Assembly: GCA_021838445.1 (NCBI GenBank)
Contig: JAKCDU010000011.1
Coordinates: 24,044-88,043 of the forward strand
Length of the DNA stretch: 64,000 nt
Direction of reading: 5' to 3'
Source of the DNA: Actinomycetes bacterium
GTDB lineage: Bacteria > Actinomycetota > Acidimicrobiia > Acidimicrobiales > Palsa-688
Positions 11,313-18,527 of this stretch are shown here, one piece after another. A program made the translations under genes and the position numbers. The notes under the pieces are model-generated. The model had not been told where the DNA came from. It searched no databases and saw only the letters and a list, made by a program, of their open reading frames with translations. Every line of letters starts with the position of its first letter. The stretch's first letter is position 1.

Positions 11313-14078
11313 ATGGTCCAATCGATCGACACGGCTCTGTCCCGGCGGCGGCCGGGCGGTGGTGACCGCCCGGCTGTACCGGCCGGGACCCGTCTGCCCC
11401 CGCACAACCTCGACGCCGAGAAGTCTCTCCTCGGAGCCATGCTCCTGTCGCGCGATGCCATCGCTGCGGCCATGGAGACCTGCACCTCGGAGGATTTCTA
11501 CAAACCGGCCCACGCCCACGTCTTCGACGCCGTCAACGTCCTGTACAACCAGGGCGAGCCGGCCGACCCCGTGACGGTGGCCGACGAGCTGGCTCGCGCC
11601 GGGCTGCTCGACTCGGTGGGCGGACTGGCCGCCCTGGTGGCCCTTCAGGCCGACACCCCGGCCACCACCAACGCCGCCCGCTACGCCCGCATCGTCGAGG
11701 AGCACGCGCTGCTGAGACGGCTGATAGCGGTGGCCGGGGAGATAGCCGAGATGGGCTACACCGTCCCCGACGACGTGGCCGCCGCCCTCGACCGGGCCGA
11801 GAGCCTGGTGTTCAACGTGGCCGAGCGGCGCGTGACCGACAGCCTCAAACCTCTGACCGAGCTGCTCTACGCGTCCATGGACCGCCTGGAGCAGCTGTTC
11901 GACCGGGGCGAGAGCATCACCGGGGTGCCCACCGGCTACATCGACCTCGACGAGCGCCTCTACGGGTTGCAGCCGAGCACCCTGGTGATCGTCGGGGCCC
12001 GCCCGGCGGTGGGCAAGTGCCAGGCCTTCGACACCCGGATCGTCGATCCCGACACCGGCGGGGTGACCACCGTCGAGGAACTGTTTCGACGCCAGCAGGT
12101 CCGGCCCCAGCCCCTCGCCGTGCTCAGCCTCGACGGAGACGGCAATCTGGGCCGCCACGAGGTGACCCACCTCGTCGACGACGGGATCAAGCCGGTGTTC
12201 CGGGTTCGCACCCGGCTGGGGCGGTCCATCCGGACCACCGCGTCGCATCCGTTCCTCACCCCACAGGGCTGGCGGCCTCTCGCCGACCTGACCGTGGGTT
12301 CGATCATCGGGGTGCCCCGGGTCATCCGGACCGGCTCGGCCGGCCCCATGGACCCCATCGAGCTGCGCCTGTTGGCCCACCTCCTCGGCGACGGGGTGGA
12401 CTCTTCGGCGGCGCCCACCTTCCACGGCCCACCGCCGGCGGTGAGGGCTGAGCTGGCCGAGCTGGCCCCGACGTTCGGCTGCCGCCTGGTGGCGGCCCGA
12501 CCGCGGCGCTGGACGGGTGGCGCGGCGCGGGCGGACTCCTACCGGCTGGTGGCCGACCGGGGCGCCGTCCACTCCCTCCCCGACCTGCTCCACCGCCACC
12601 GGCTCGACGACGTGGCGGGCGACGACCGGGCGGTCCCGGAGCGGATCTTCACCCTGCCAACCCAGCAGATCGGGCTGTTCCTCAACCGGCTGTTCGCCTC
12701 GGGGGGCCGGGCCCGGTGCGAGTACTCCGGGGACGGCCGGGGCCGGGTCTCCTTCGCCACCCGGTCCCGCCAGCTGGCCCGGGACGTGCAGCACCTGCTC
12801 CTGCGCTTCGGTGTGGTCGCCCGCTTGACGTTCCGCTCGACCGAGGGAACAGCCCGGCGCCTGCCGGGCTGGGAGCTGGACCTGGTCGGCCGGAGCGACG
12901 TGGTTCGTTTCTGTACCCGGATCGGGATCTTCGCCCAGGAGGCGGCGGTAGCCCGCACCCTGGACCTGGCCCTCACCCACCGTTCGCTCGGCTGGACGCC
13001 TGACACCCTGGCCGTAGGGGTGTGGGAACCGGTGTTGGCCGCCCAGGGGGCCCGGCCCTGGGCCTCGGTCGCCCAGCCATCGGCCATCGGCTCCTCCTTG
13101 TCGGCCGGGGGTTCCTCCTGGTCGCGGAGCGCCATTCCCGGCGGTCCGGGCGGTCCGGGCGGTCCGGGCGGGCCGTTGCCGGGTGGGGCTCCGGCTGGCG
13201 CAGCGGGCGGGGCGTCGCGGGCCGCCCGGGCGGCGCTGCTGGTCGACGTGCTCGACCGGGCCACCCCGGGTGGGGAGAGCGACGTCTACTGGGACGAGGT
13301 GGTGGCCATCAAGGCCGACGGTGAGGCCCAGGTGTACGACTTGACCGTCCCGGTCACCCGCAACTACGTGGCCGACGACGTGCTGGTGCACAACACCGCC
13401 TTCGCGCTGGGCATGGCCTCCCACGCCGCCGTCGAGGCCCGGGTCCCCACCCTGGTGTTCTCCCTGGAAATGGGCTGCGACGAGATCACCAACCGGCTGC
13501 TCGTGTCCGAGGCCCGGGTCGATGCCGGGCGTATGCGCAACGGCCGGCTCACCGAGCCCGACTGGCCCAAGATCAGCAACGCGGTGGCCCGCCTCGGCGA
13601 CGCCCCCCTCTTCATCGACGACAACCCCAACACCACGGTCATGGAGATACGGGCCAAGGCCCGCCGCCTCAAAGCCCGCCACGGAGGGCTGGGCCTCATC
13701 ATCGTGGACTACCTGCAGCTGATGTCGGGTGGCTCGGCCGAGAACCGCCAGCTCGAGGTGTCGTCCATCAGCCGGGGCCTGAAGATCCTGGCCCGGGAGC
13801 TGGAGGTGCCGGTGGTGGCCCTGTCGCAGCTGTCCCGCCAGCTCGAAGGGCGCGCCGATAAGCGGCCCACCCTGGCCGACCTGCGCGAGTCCGGGTCGCT
13901 CGAGCAGGACGCCGACGTGGTGATGTTCCTCTACCGCGACGAGATCTACAACCCCGACACCGCCGACCGGGGCGTGGCCGAGGTGATACTGGCCAAGCAC
14001 CGCAACGGGCCGACCGGGAAGGTCCAGCTCAGCTTCTTGGAGCAGTACACCAAGTTCGTGAACATGGCGAGGGTCTGA
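11313..14078 (+). CDS. dnaB: Replicative DNA helicase DnaB, intein-containing precursor
   Basis: 922-residue precursor. Removal of a 459-residue intein would leave about 463 residues, the normal DnaB size. The N-terminal DnaB domain starts at PHNLDAEKSLLGAMLLS. The RecA-like ATPase motif is cut at its P-loop: GARPAVGK precedes the intein and TAFALG follows it, so the helicase is inactive until splicing. Walker B LGLIIVDYLQLM and the SQLSRQLEGRADKRP segment follow. ATG 11313 is chosen because the family alignment begins shortly after; the frame is open back to 11199 through the origin. The position next to rplI-rpsR-ssb-rpsF matches mycobacteria, whose dnaB also carries an intein. Confidence 0.97.
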   Translation: MVQSIDTALSRRRPGGGDRPAVPAGTRLPPHNLDAEKSLLGAMLLSRDAIAAAMETCTSEDFYKPAHAHVFDAVNVLYNQGEPADPVTVADELARAGLLDSVGGLAALVALQADTPATTNAARYARIVEEHALLRRLIAVAGEIAEMGYTVPDDVAAALDRAESLVFNVAERRVTDSLKPLTELLYASMDRLEQLFDRGESITGVPTGYIDLDERLYGLQPSTLVIVGARPAVGKCQAFDTRIVDPDTGGVTTVEELFRRQQVRPQPLAVLSLDGDGNLGRHEVTHLVDDGIKPVFRVRTRLGRSIRTTASHPFLTPQGWRPLADLTVGSIIGVPRVIRTGSAGPMDPIELRLLAHLLGDGVDSSAAPTFHGPPPAVRAELAELAPTFGCRLVAARPRRWTGGAARADSYRLVADRGAVHSLPDLLHRHRLDDVAGDDRAVPERIFTLPTQQIGLFLNRLFASGGRARCEYSGDGRGRVSFATRSRQLARDVQHLLLRFGVVARLTFRSTEGTARRLPGWELDLVGRSDVVRFCTRIGIFAQEAAVARTLDLALTHRSLGWTPDTLAVGVWEPVLAAQGARPWASVAQPSAIGSSLSAGGSSWSRSAIPGGPGGPGGPGGPLPGGAPAGAAGGASRAARAALLVDVLDRATPGGESDVYWDEVVAIKADGEAQVYDLTVPVTRNYVADDVLVHNTAFALGMASHAAVEARVPTLVFSLEMGCDEITNRLLVSEARVDAGRMRNGRLTEPDWPKISNAVARLGDAPLFIDDNPNTTVMEIRAKARRLKARHGGLGLIIVDYLQLMSGGSAENRQLEVSSISRGLKILARELEVPVVALSQLSRQLEGRADKRPTLADLRESGSLEQDADVVMFLYRDEIYNPDTADRGVAEVILAKHRNGPTGKVQLSFLEQYTKFVNMARV
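12018..13394 (+). other. DnaB intein at the P-loop with degenerate LAGLIDADG endonuclease
   Basis: 459 residues from Cys1 (TGC 12018-12020, after GK) to the terminal His-Asn (13389-13394), followed by Thr as the C-extein nucleophile. The N-terminal splicing block starts CQAFDTRIVD, block B is near TTASHPFLT, and the C-terminal block ends NYVADDVLVHN. The endonuclease motif 1, LLAHLLGDG (intein positions about 119-127), keeps its Asp. Motif 2 reads LFLNRLFASGG (about 219-229), where the usual acidic residue is replaced, so DNA cleavage is probably lost. A Gly/Pro-rich insert (GGPGGPGGP, about 13140-13180) precedes the C-terminal splicing half. Confidence 0.93.
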
Positions 14079-14090
14079 GGGTAACTCGAA

Positions 14091-14768
14091 GTGGCGTCGG
14101 AACCGGGTCCCGGCGGGCCGGCACCGGAGGGGGCGGCGACCCGGGCGCCCGGCCTTGACCTGGTGTCGCTGGGAGCGGCCGAGAGGTTTGGCACCGTCCT
14201 GGCTGATCCGCCGTGGCGGTTCGCCAACCGGACGGGGAAGGTGGCGCCCGAGCACCGCCGCCTGTCGCGCTACGACACCATGGCGAGTGAGGAGATCGCC
14301 GCTCTGCCCGTGGGTGAGCTGATGGCGGCCCGGTCGCACTGCTACCTGTGGGTGCCCAACGCCCTACTGGCCGACGGTCTGATGGTCCTCGAAGGTTGGG
14401 GGTTCGAGTACAAGGCCAACCTGGTGTGGCACAAGGTCCGCAAGGACGGGGGTTCCGACGGGCGCGGCGTGGGGTTCTACTTCCGCAACGTGACCGAGTT
14501 GGTGCTGTTCGGAGCTCGGGGTCGGCTGCGGACGTTGGCGCCGGGCCGGTCCCAGGTGAACCTTCTGGCCTCCCGCAAACGGGAGCACTCCCGCAAGCCC
14601 GACGAGCTGTACGGCATCGTCGAGGCCTGCTCGCCCGGACCCCGGCTGGAGCTATTCGCCCGCTACCCCCGGGACGGTTGGGCGGTGTGGGGCCACGAGT
14701 CTTCCCCCGGCGTCGTCCCCCGGGGGAAGGCCCACCGGGGCTACCGCGGTGGCCCACCCGTCGGCTGA
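14091..14768 (+). CDS. MT-A70 family adenine methyltransferase
   Basis: 225 residues with a GTG start. The MT-A70 signature DPPW is at residues 39-42 in VLADPPWRF. Further family segments are SHCYLWVPNALLADGLMVLEGWGF, YKANLVWHKVRKD, FYFRNVTELVLFGARG, and REHSRKPDELY. The bacterial members are SAM-dependent N6-adenine methyltransferases acting on DNA or RNA. It is 12 bases downstream of dnaB and on the same strand, so probably co-transcribed; no restriction gene is visible nearby. The substrate is unknown. Confidence 0.85.
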   Translation: MASEPGPGGPAPEGAATRAPGLDLVSLGAAERFGTVLADPPWRFANRTGKVAPEHRRLSRYDTMASEEIAALPVGELMAARSHCYLWVPNALLADGLMVLEGWGFEYKANLVWHKVRKDGGSDGRGVGFYFRNVTELVLFGARGRLRTLAPGRSQVNLLASRKREHSRKPDELYGIVEACSPGPRLELFARYPRDGWAVWGHESSPGVVPRGKAHRGYRGGPPVG

Positions 14769-14814
14769 GACCTGGGTCACCCACCGGGGCTACCGCGGCG
14801 GCCCACCCGTCGGC
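14731..14814. repeat. 35-bp direct repeat at the 3' end of the methyltransferase gene
   Basis: Two 35-base copies, 14731-14765 and 14780-14814, differ at one base. The first encodes the last residues of the MT-A70 protein; the second lies just past its stop, offset by 49 bases. This looks like a recent local duplication. Confidence 0.9.
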
Positions 14815-14820
14815 CGACAC

Positions 14821-14858
14821 GGCACCGCCGCCCCCTCCGATGAGCGGGCGGCGGTGCC
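14821..14858. terminator. Hairpin between convergent methyltransferase and rplI
   Basis: A 13-bp perfect stem (14821-14833 with 14846-14858) and a 12-base loop, located between convergent transcription units. No T-tract follows, so termination is plausible but not certain. Confidence 0.55.
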
Positions 14859-14881
14859 GGTGAACCGTATGGTGCGAGGCG

Positions 14882-15334
14882 TCAGCCCCGGAAGACCTCC
14901 ACGGTCACCCGGAACTCCACCTCGTTGTGCAGCTTCACCGGCACCTCGTGGGTGCCGAGCGACTTGATCGGCTCGTCGAGGTGCAGGCGGCGGCGGTCGA
15001 GGGTCACCCGGGCCTGCTCGGCGACGGCGTCGACGATGTCGCTGGCGGTGATGGAGCCGAACAGCTTGGCCTGGTCGCCCGACCCGGCGCGGGCCGGGAT
15101 GCGGATGACCATCGGAACCAGGGTGCGGGCCACCAGCTCGGCGGCCTCCCGGTCCCGGGCGTCCTTCAGGTCGCGGGATCGGCGCATGGCGTTGGCCTGG
15201 GCCGTGACCCCCCGGGTGGCCATGATGGCGTGCCCCTTGGGCAGTAGGTAGTTGCGGGCGTAGCCGTCGGCGACTTCGACGATGTCACCGCGCTTGCCAA
15301 CCTTGTCAACGTCGCTTCGTAGGACGATTCTCAT
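14882..15334 (-). CDS. rplI: 50S ribosomal protein bL9
   Basis: 150 residues, the usual size. The N domain MRIVLRSDVDKVGKRGDIVEV and the signature GYARNYLLPKGHAI are diagnostic; the connecting helix and C-terminal domain follow. The start codon directly abuts the rpsR stop, so it is the last gene of the rpsF-ssb-rpsR-rplI operon. Confidence 0.97.
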   Translation of the reverse strand: MRIVLRSDVDKVGKRGDIVEVADGYARNYLLPKGHAIMATRGVTAQANAMRRSRDLKDARDREAAELVARTLVPMVIRIPARAGSGDQAKLFGSITASDIVDAVAEQARVTLDRRRLHLDEPIKSLGTHEVPVKLHNEVEFRVTVEVFRG

Positions 15335-15763
15335 CTAGGCCTCCGCTCCGACCATCTCACGCTCGGACCCGGAGTCCTCGTCGATGTCTTCGATGTCTTC
15401 GACGAACTGGTCGTCGGGGTTAGTGTTGCGCTCGGCGTCATCCGGGCGGGGACCGCGTGGGCCCCTACCGGGCCCACGCTCGCTGACGGTCCTCTGGGTA
15501 TGGGGAAGAAGAGCCACCTCGCGGGCGGTCTTGATGGCCACCTGGACGTCCCGCTGGTGCTGGGCGCAGTTGCCCGTGACCCGCCGGGAGCGGATTCTGC
15601 CCCGGTCGCTCATGAAGCGCTCGAGCAGGTTGATGTCCTTGTAGTCGATCCAGGTCGCGCTGTCCTTGCAGAAGATGCAGACCTTCTTCTTCCCGCGCGG
15701 ACGGGTGTCCTCGAGGACCCTCTTCGACCCGCGGTCGCGGTCCCTATCGTTGTTCCGGGCCAT
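15335..15763 (-). CDS. rpsR: 30S ribosomal protein bS18 with acidic C-terminal extension
   Basis: 142 residues, while bS18 is usually 75-90. The core (about residues 22-90) contains KKVCIFCKD, the [17 protein letters not shown] segment, and [28 protein letters not shown]. The Cys residues of CIFC and NCAQH fit the zinc-binding form of the protein. A tail of about 50 residues is rich in Asp and Glu ([16 protein letters not shown]). It sits between ssb (3 bases upstream) and rplI. Confidence 0.95.
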   Translation of the reverse strand: MARNNDRDRDRGSKRVLEDTRPRGKKKVCIFCKDSATWIDYKDINLLERFMSDRGRIRSRRVTGNCAQHQRDVQVAIKTAREVALLPHTQRTVSERGPGRGPRGPRPDDAERNTNPDDQFVEDIEDIDEDSGSEREMVGAEA

Positions 15764-15766
15764 CGC

Positions 15767-16234
15767 TTAGAAGGGCTCCTCGTCGTAGTAGCTGTCGCCG
15801 CCGGCCGGCTCGTTGGAGACCGGGCGGCTCGAGGGAGCGCCGCTGTAGGCCGGGGCGCCTTCGGGAGTGCGCCGCTCGTTGCGGGTGATGGACGCAGTGG
15901 CGTAGCGCAGGCTGGGCGCCACCTCGTCGGCGGTGATCTCTATCTTGGAGCGGCGCTCGTGCTCAGGGGTTTCCCAGCTGCGCTGGTCGAGCCGGCCGCT
16001 GACGAGGACCCGGGTGCCCTTGGTCAGGGACTGGGCCGCATTCTCCGCGAGCTGGGCCCAGCACACCACGTCGAAGAACGAGGTGGCCTCCTCCCACTCA
16101 CTGGTCTGGCGGTTCTGCCAGCGACGGTTGACGGCCACCCCGAAGGTGGCGGTCGCCTGACCGGACGGCGTGAAGCGCAGCTCCGGGTCGCGGGTCAGGT
16201 TCCCGACGATGCTCACATGGTTTCCGTTGGACAT
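15767..16234 (-). CDS. ssb: Single-stranded DNA-binding protein
   Basis: 155 residues from the ATG at 16234. The OB fold begins NHVSIVGNLTRDPELRFTPSG and contains TSFFDVVCWAQLAENAAQSLTKG. The C terminus is the acidic tip YYDEEPF, which recruits repair and replication partners. The ATG at 16234 has GGAG eight bases upstream inside the rpsF end; a GTG/ATG seven codons earlier would overlap rpsF. It is encoded between rpsF and rpsR, the standard order. Confidence 0.96.
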   Translation of the reverse strand: MSNGNHVSIVGNLTRDPELRFTPSGQATATFGVAVNRRWQNRQTSEWEEATSFFDVVCWAQLAENAAQSLTKGTRVLVSGRLDQRSWETPEHERRSKIEITADEVAPSLRYATASITRNERRTPEGAPAYSGAPSSRPVSNEPAGGDSYYDEEPF

Positions 16235-16235
16235 C

Positions 16236-16601
16236 TCAACTTGCTCCGTTCTCACTCACTGCCGCGGGCTCTGCGTCTTGACCCGTGGGGCGGTTGGAAC
16301 GCACCGTGACCGCCTTGTCGGGGAGACGGATCACCTTGTGGCGGATGACCTCGTCTGCGAGTCCGAGCATCCGGTCCACCTCGGCCATAGCCGGCGGCTC
16401 GGCCATCACGTCCACCAGGACGTAATAGCCCTCGCTGCGGTGGCTCACTTCGTAGGCGAAGCGGCGCTTACCCCAGCGGTCCACCTTGCCCACAGTGGCA
16501 CCGTGGGTGGTGAGGAGCTGCGTGGCTCGGTCGAGGACAGACCTGATGGCATCTTCCTCGAGGCCGGCGTCGAGAATGACCATTACTTCGTAGTGCCGCA
16601 T
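16236..16601 (-). CDS. rpsF: 30S ribosomal protein bS6
   Basis: 121 residues. The N terminus MRHYEVMVILDAGLEEDAI and the segment VDRWGKRRFAYEVSHRSEGYYVL are characteristic, and bS6 pairs with bS18 on the platform of the 30S subunit. First gene of the rpsF-ssb-rpsR-rplI operon. The 275-base gap to the divergent DUF192 gene must hold its promoter; I see no clear -35/-10 pair. Confidence 0.96.
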   Translation of the reverse strand: MRHYEVMVILDAGLEEDAIRSVLDRATQLLTTHGATVGKVDRWGKRRFAYEVSHRSEGYYVLVDVMAEPPAMAEVDRMLGLADEVIRHKVIRLPDKAVTVRSNRPTGQDAEPAAVSENGAS

Positions 16602-16876
16602 GTGCGGCTCACCACCTCCCTGTGGACCCGCCCTGTTCGGTGCGGGGCCCCGGTAGGTCCGGGGCAGGGTCTCTCAATTGAAGACAGGGCATCCTACTGG
16701 ACATCGGCGATAGCTGAACAGCGGCCGCTGGTGCTCGGTACCGAGCCGTTGCGGCGAACAGGTCGACAGGGAGAAGTCTGCCAGGTGGGTGTGACAATGG
16801 GAAGCGTGCACGCACCGGCTCAGGTTGGGTCTATGGCGGGTGAACGGTCGCTCACCGGCCTGCGCCGGTCAGGACG

Positions 16877-17437
16877 GTGACGCCGGTGAGGAAAGCCTCC
16901 AAGGCGGCCCTACTCGGAGCAACGGCCGTGGCTCTGACCGTCGGGCTGACCGTCGGGCTGACCGTAGACGTGAGGGCGCCGGCCGGCTCGACCGCAGACG
17001 TGAGGGCGCCGGCCGGCTCGCCGACGATGGGATCGGCCACTTTGTCCGTCGCCCCGGCCTTCGCGATGGGCTCGCCGGGGCGGTCACGGGTGGCGTGCGT
17101 TCTAGAAGCTTCGACCACGGCGCAGCAGAATTACGGGCTCATGTACCGCTCGACGCTGGCCCCCTACGCCGGCATGGCCTTCGTCTTCGACCGGCCCTCG
17201 GACGCGCAGTTCTACATGCGCCACACCCTCCTCCCGCTGTCCATCGCCTGGTTCGACACCCAGGGTCGCTTCGAGGCCGAGACGGTCATGGCGCCCTGCC
17301 CTGACCAGGTGCAGCTGTGCCCGACCTACGGACCGGGCCGGCTCTACTCGCTGGCCCTGGAGGTCCCCGCCGGGGGTCTGGGCCCGCTCGGGGTCGGGCC
17401 CGGGGCGGTGGCCCACATCGGCGGGCCCTGCCGCTGA
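16877..17437 (+). CDS. Secreted DUF192 family protein
   Basis: 186 residues with a GTG start. The N terminus MTPVRKASKAALLGATAVALTV has a positive end and a hydrophobic core, so an export signal is likely. The DUF192 domain (about residues 85-180) contains LAPYAGMAFVFDRPSDAQFYM and the following RHTLLPLSIAWFDTQGRF. Its function is not established. Cys residues in the mature part (APCPDQVQLCP) could form a disulfide. It ends 10 bases before the convergent panB stop. Tandem repeats lengthen the region just after the signal. Confidence 0.8.
   Translation: MTPVRKASKAALLGATAVALTVGLTVGLTVDVRAPAGSTADVRAPAGSPTMGSATLSVAPAFAMGSPGRSRVACVLEASTTAQQNYGLMYRSTLAPYAGMAFVFDRPSDAQFYMRHTLLPLSIAWFDTQGRFEAETVMAPCPDQVQLCPTYGPGRLYSLALEVPAGGLGPLGVGPGAVAHIGGPCR
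16934..17020. repeat. Tandem repeats in the DUF192 gene N-terminal region
   Basis: Two 12-base copies (16934-16945, 16946-16957) encode repeated TVGL, then two 30-base copies (16961-16990, 16991-17020, one mismatch) encode repeated DVRAPAGS. All are multiples of three, so the frame is kept. Confidence 0.9.
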
Positions 17438-17447
17438 GAGGTAACCG

Positions 17448-18359
17448 CTACTGGTGGATGAGGGCGGGCACGGCGTTGGCCGCCAGGTGGTAGGTCTCGC
17501 CGTCGTCGGGAAAACGCCCGGCTCGCACATCTTCGGCCCAGCGGCCCAGAGCGGAGGTGGCCTCGGCCTGCAGGGCGGCGTAGCGGCGGACGAACTTGGG
17601 GGGGCGCTGGTCATCGAAGCCCAGAACGTCGTGGAACACCAGCACCTGCCCGTCGCAGTGGGGTCCCGCCCCGATACCGATGGTGGGCACGTCGACCGAC
17701 TCGGTGATCAACTGGGCCACCACGTCGGGGATGCCCTCCAGCACGATGGCGAAGCAGCCGGAGTCGCTCAGGGCCCGGGCGTCGTCGATGAGGGCCTTGG
17801 CCGCCTCCAGGTCCTTGCCCTGCACCTTGAAGCCCCCCATGGAGTGGAACGACTGGGGGGTGAGGCCGAGGTGGCCCATGACCGGGATCTCGGCGTCGAT
17901 GATGGCCTCGACCACCTCCAGGCGCTTGCGGCCCCCCTCCAGTTTGACGGCCTGGGCCCCGGCCCGGACCAGGATGGCGGCGTTGCGGACGGCGTCGGAG
18001 GCACCTGTGTGGTAGCTCATCCACGGGAGGTCGGCCACGACCATGGGCGTTGGTGACGTGCGGGCCACCGCGGCGGTGTGGTGGGCCATGTCCTCGACGG
18101 TCACGTGCAGGGTGTCCTCGTAGCCGAGGACCACCATGGCGAGGGAGTCCCCGACCAGCACGAGGTCGACGCCGGCTCCGTCGGCGACGCGCGCCGAGGG
18201 AGCGTCGTAGGCGGTGACCATCACCAGGGGTTGCCCGCTGCCCTTACGGGAGCGCACCCACGGCGCCGTCACCTTGACCCGCCGGGCTGGCCCGGGAGCG
18301 GGCGCGCCCCCCATCGGCGGTGCCGTGGGGATGGTCGACTCGGGGCCATAGGTCGTCAT
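17448..18359 (-). CDS. panB: 3-methyl-2-oxobutanoate hydroxymethyltransferase (ketopantoate synthesis)
   Basis: 303 residues. It transfers a hydroxymethyl group from 5,10-methylene-tetrahydrofolate to 2-oxoisovalerate, the first committed step of pantothenate and CoA synthesis. Motifs are VMVTAYDAPSARVADGAG, LVGDSLAMVVLGYEDT with the metal-binding Asp, MGHLGLTPQSFHSMGGFKVQGK, and the IGIGAGPHCDGQVLVFHDVLG segment. ATG 18359 is chosen because GGAAGGA precedes it; the frame is open 32 codons further upstream. Convergent with the DUF192 gene. Confidence 0.96.
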   Translation of the reverse strand: MTTYGPESTIPTAPPMGGAPAPGPARRVKVTAPWVRSRKGSGQPLVMVTAYDAPSARVADGAGVDLVLVGDSLAMVVLGYEDTLHVTVEDMAHHTAAVARTSPTPMVVADLPWMSYHTGASDAVRNAAILVRAGAQAVKLEGGRKRLEVVEAIIDAEIPVMGHLGLTPQSFHSMGGFKVQGKDLEAAKALIDDARALSDSGCFAIVLEGIPDVVAQLITESVDVPTIGIGAGPHCDGQVLVFHDVLGFDDQRPPKFVRRYAALQAEATSALGRWAEDVRAGRFPDDGETYHLAANAVPALIHQ

Positions 18360-18423
18360 GGCTGGTCCTTCCGCTATGTCCGTCCAGCGCGCTGGGCTGC
18401 CGGCGGGGTCTGGTCCGCTCATT

Positions 18424-18450
18424 GTGGCGCGCCGGGCGCAGGCGCGCCAC
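18424..18450. terminator. Perfect 10-bp hairpin between ponA-like gene and panB
   Basis: GTGGCGCGCC (18424-18433) and GGCGCGCCAC (18441-18450) form a perfect stem with a 7-base loop, located after the stop of the PBP gene and before panB on the same strand. A short T-run follows only on the plus strand. Candidate terminator. Confidence 0.45.
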
Positions 18451-18527
18451 CCCATGTTTTCCGTGTGGGCGGCGGGGCTGGGGGGTCGCGGGCGGTGGGG
18501 GGTGCGGCGGGCTTCAGCCGGCGGGCT

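Noticed and set aside
11298..14339. 1013-codon minus-strand frame opposite dnaB
   Set aside because: Shadow of dnaB and its intein; composition is reversed-codon noise.
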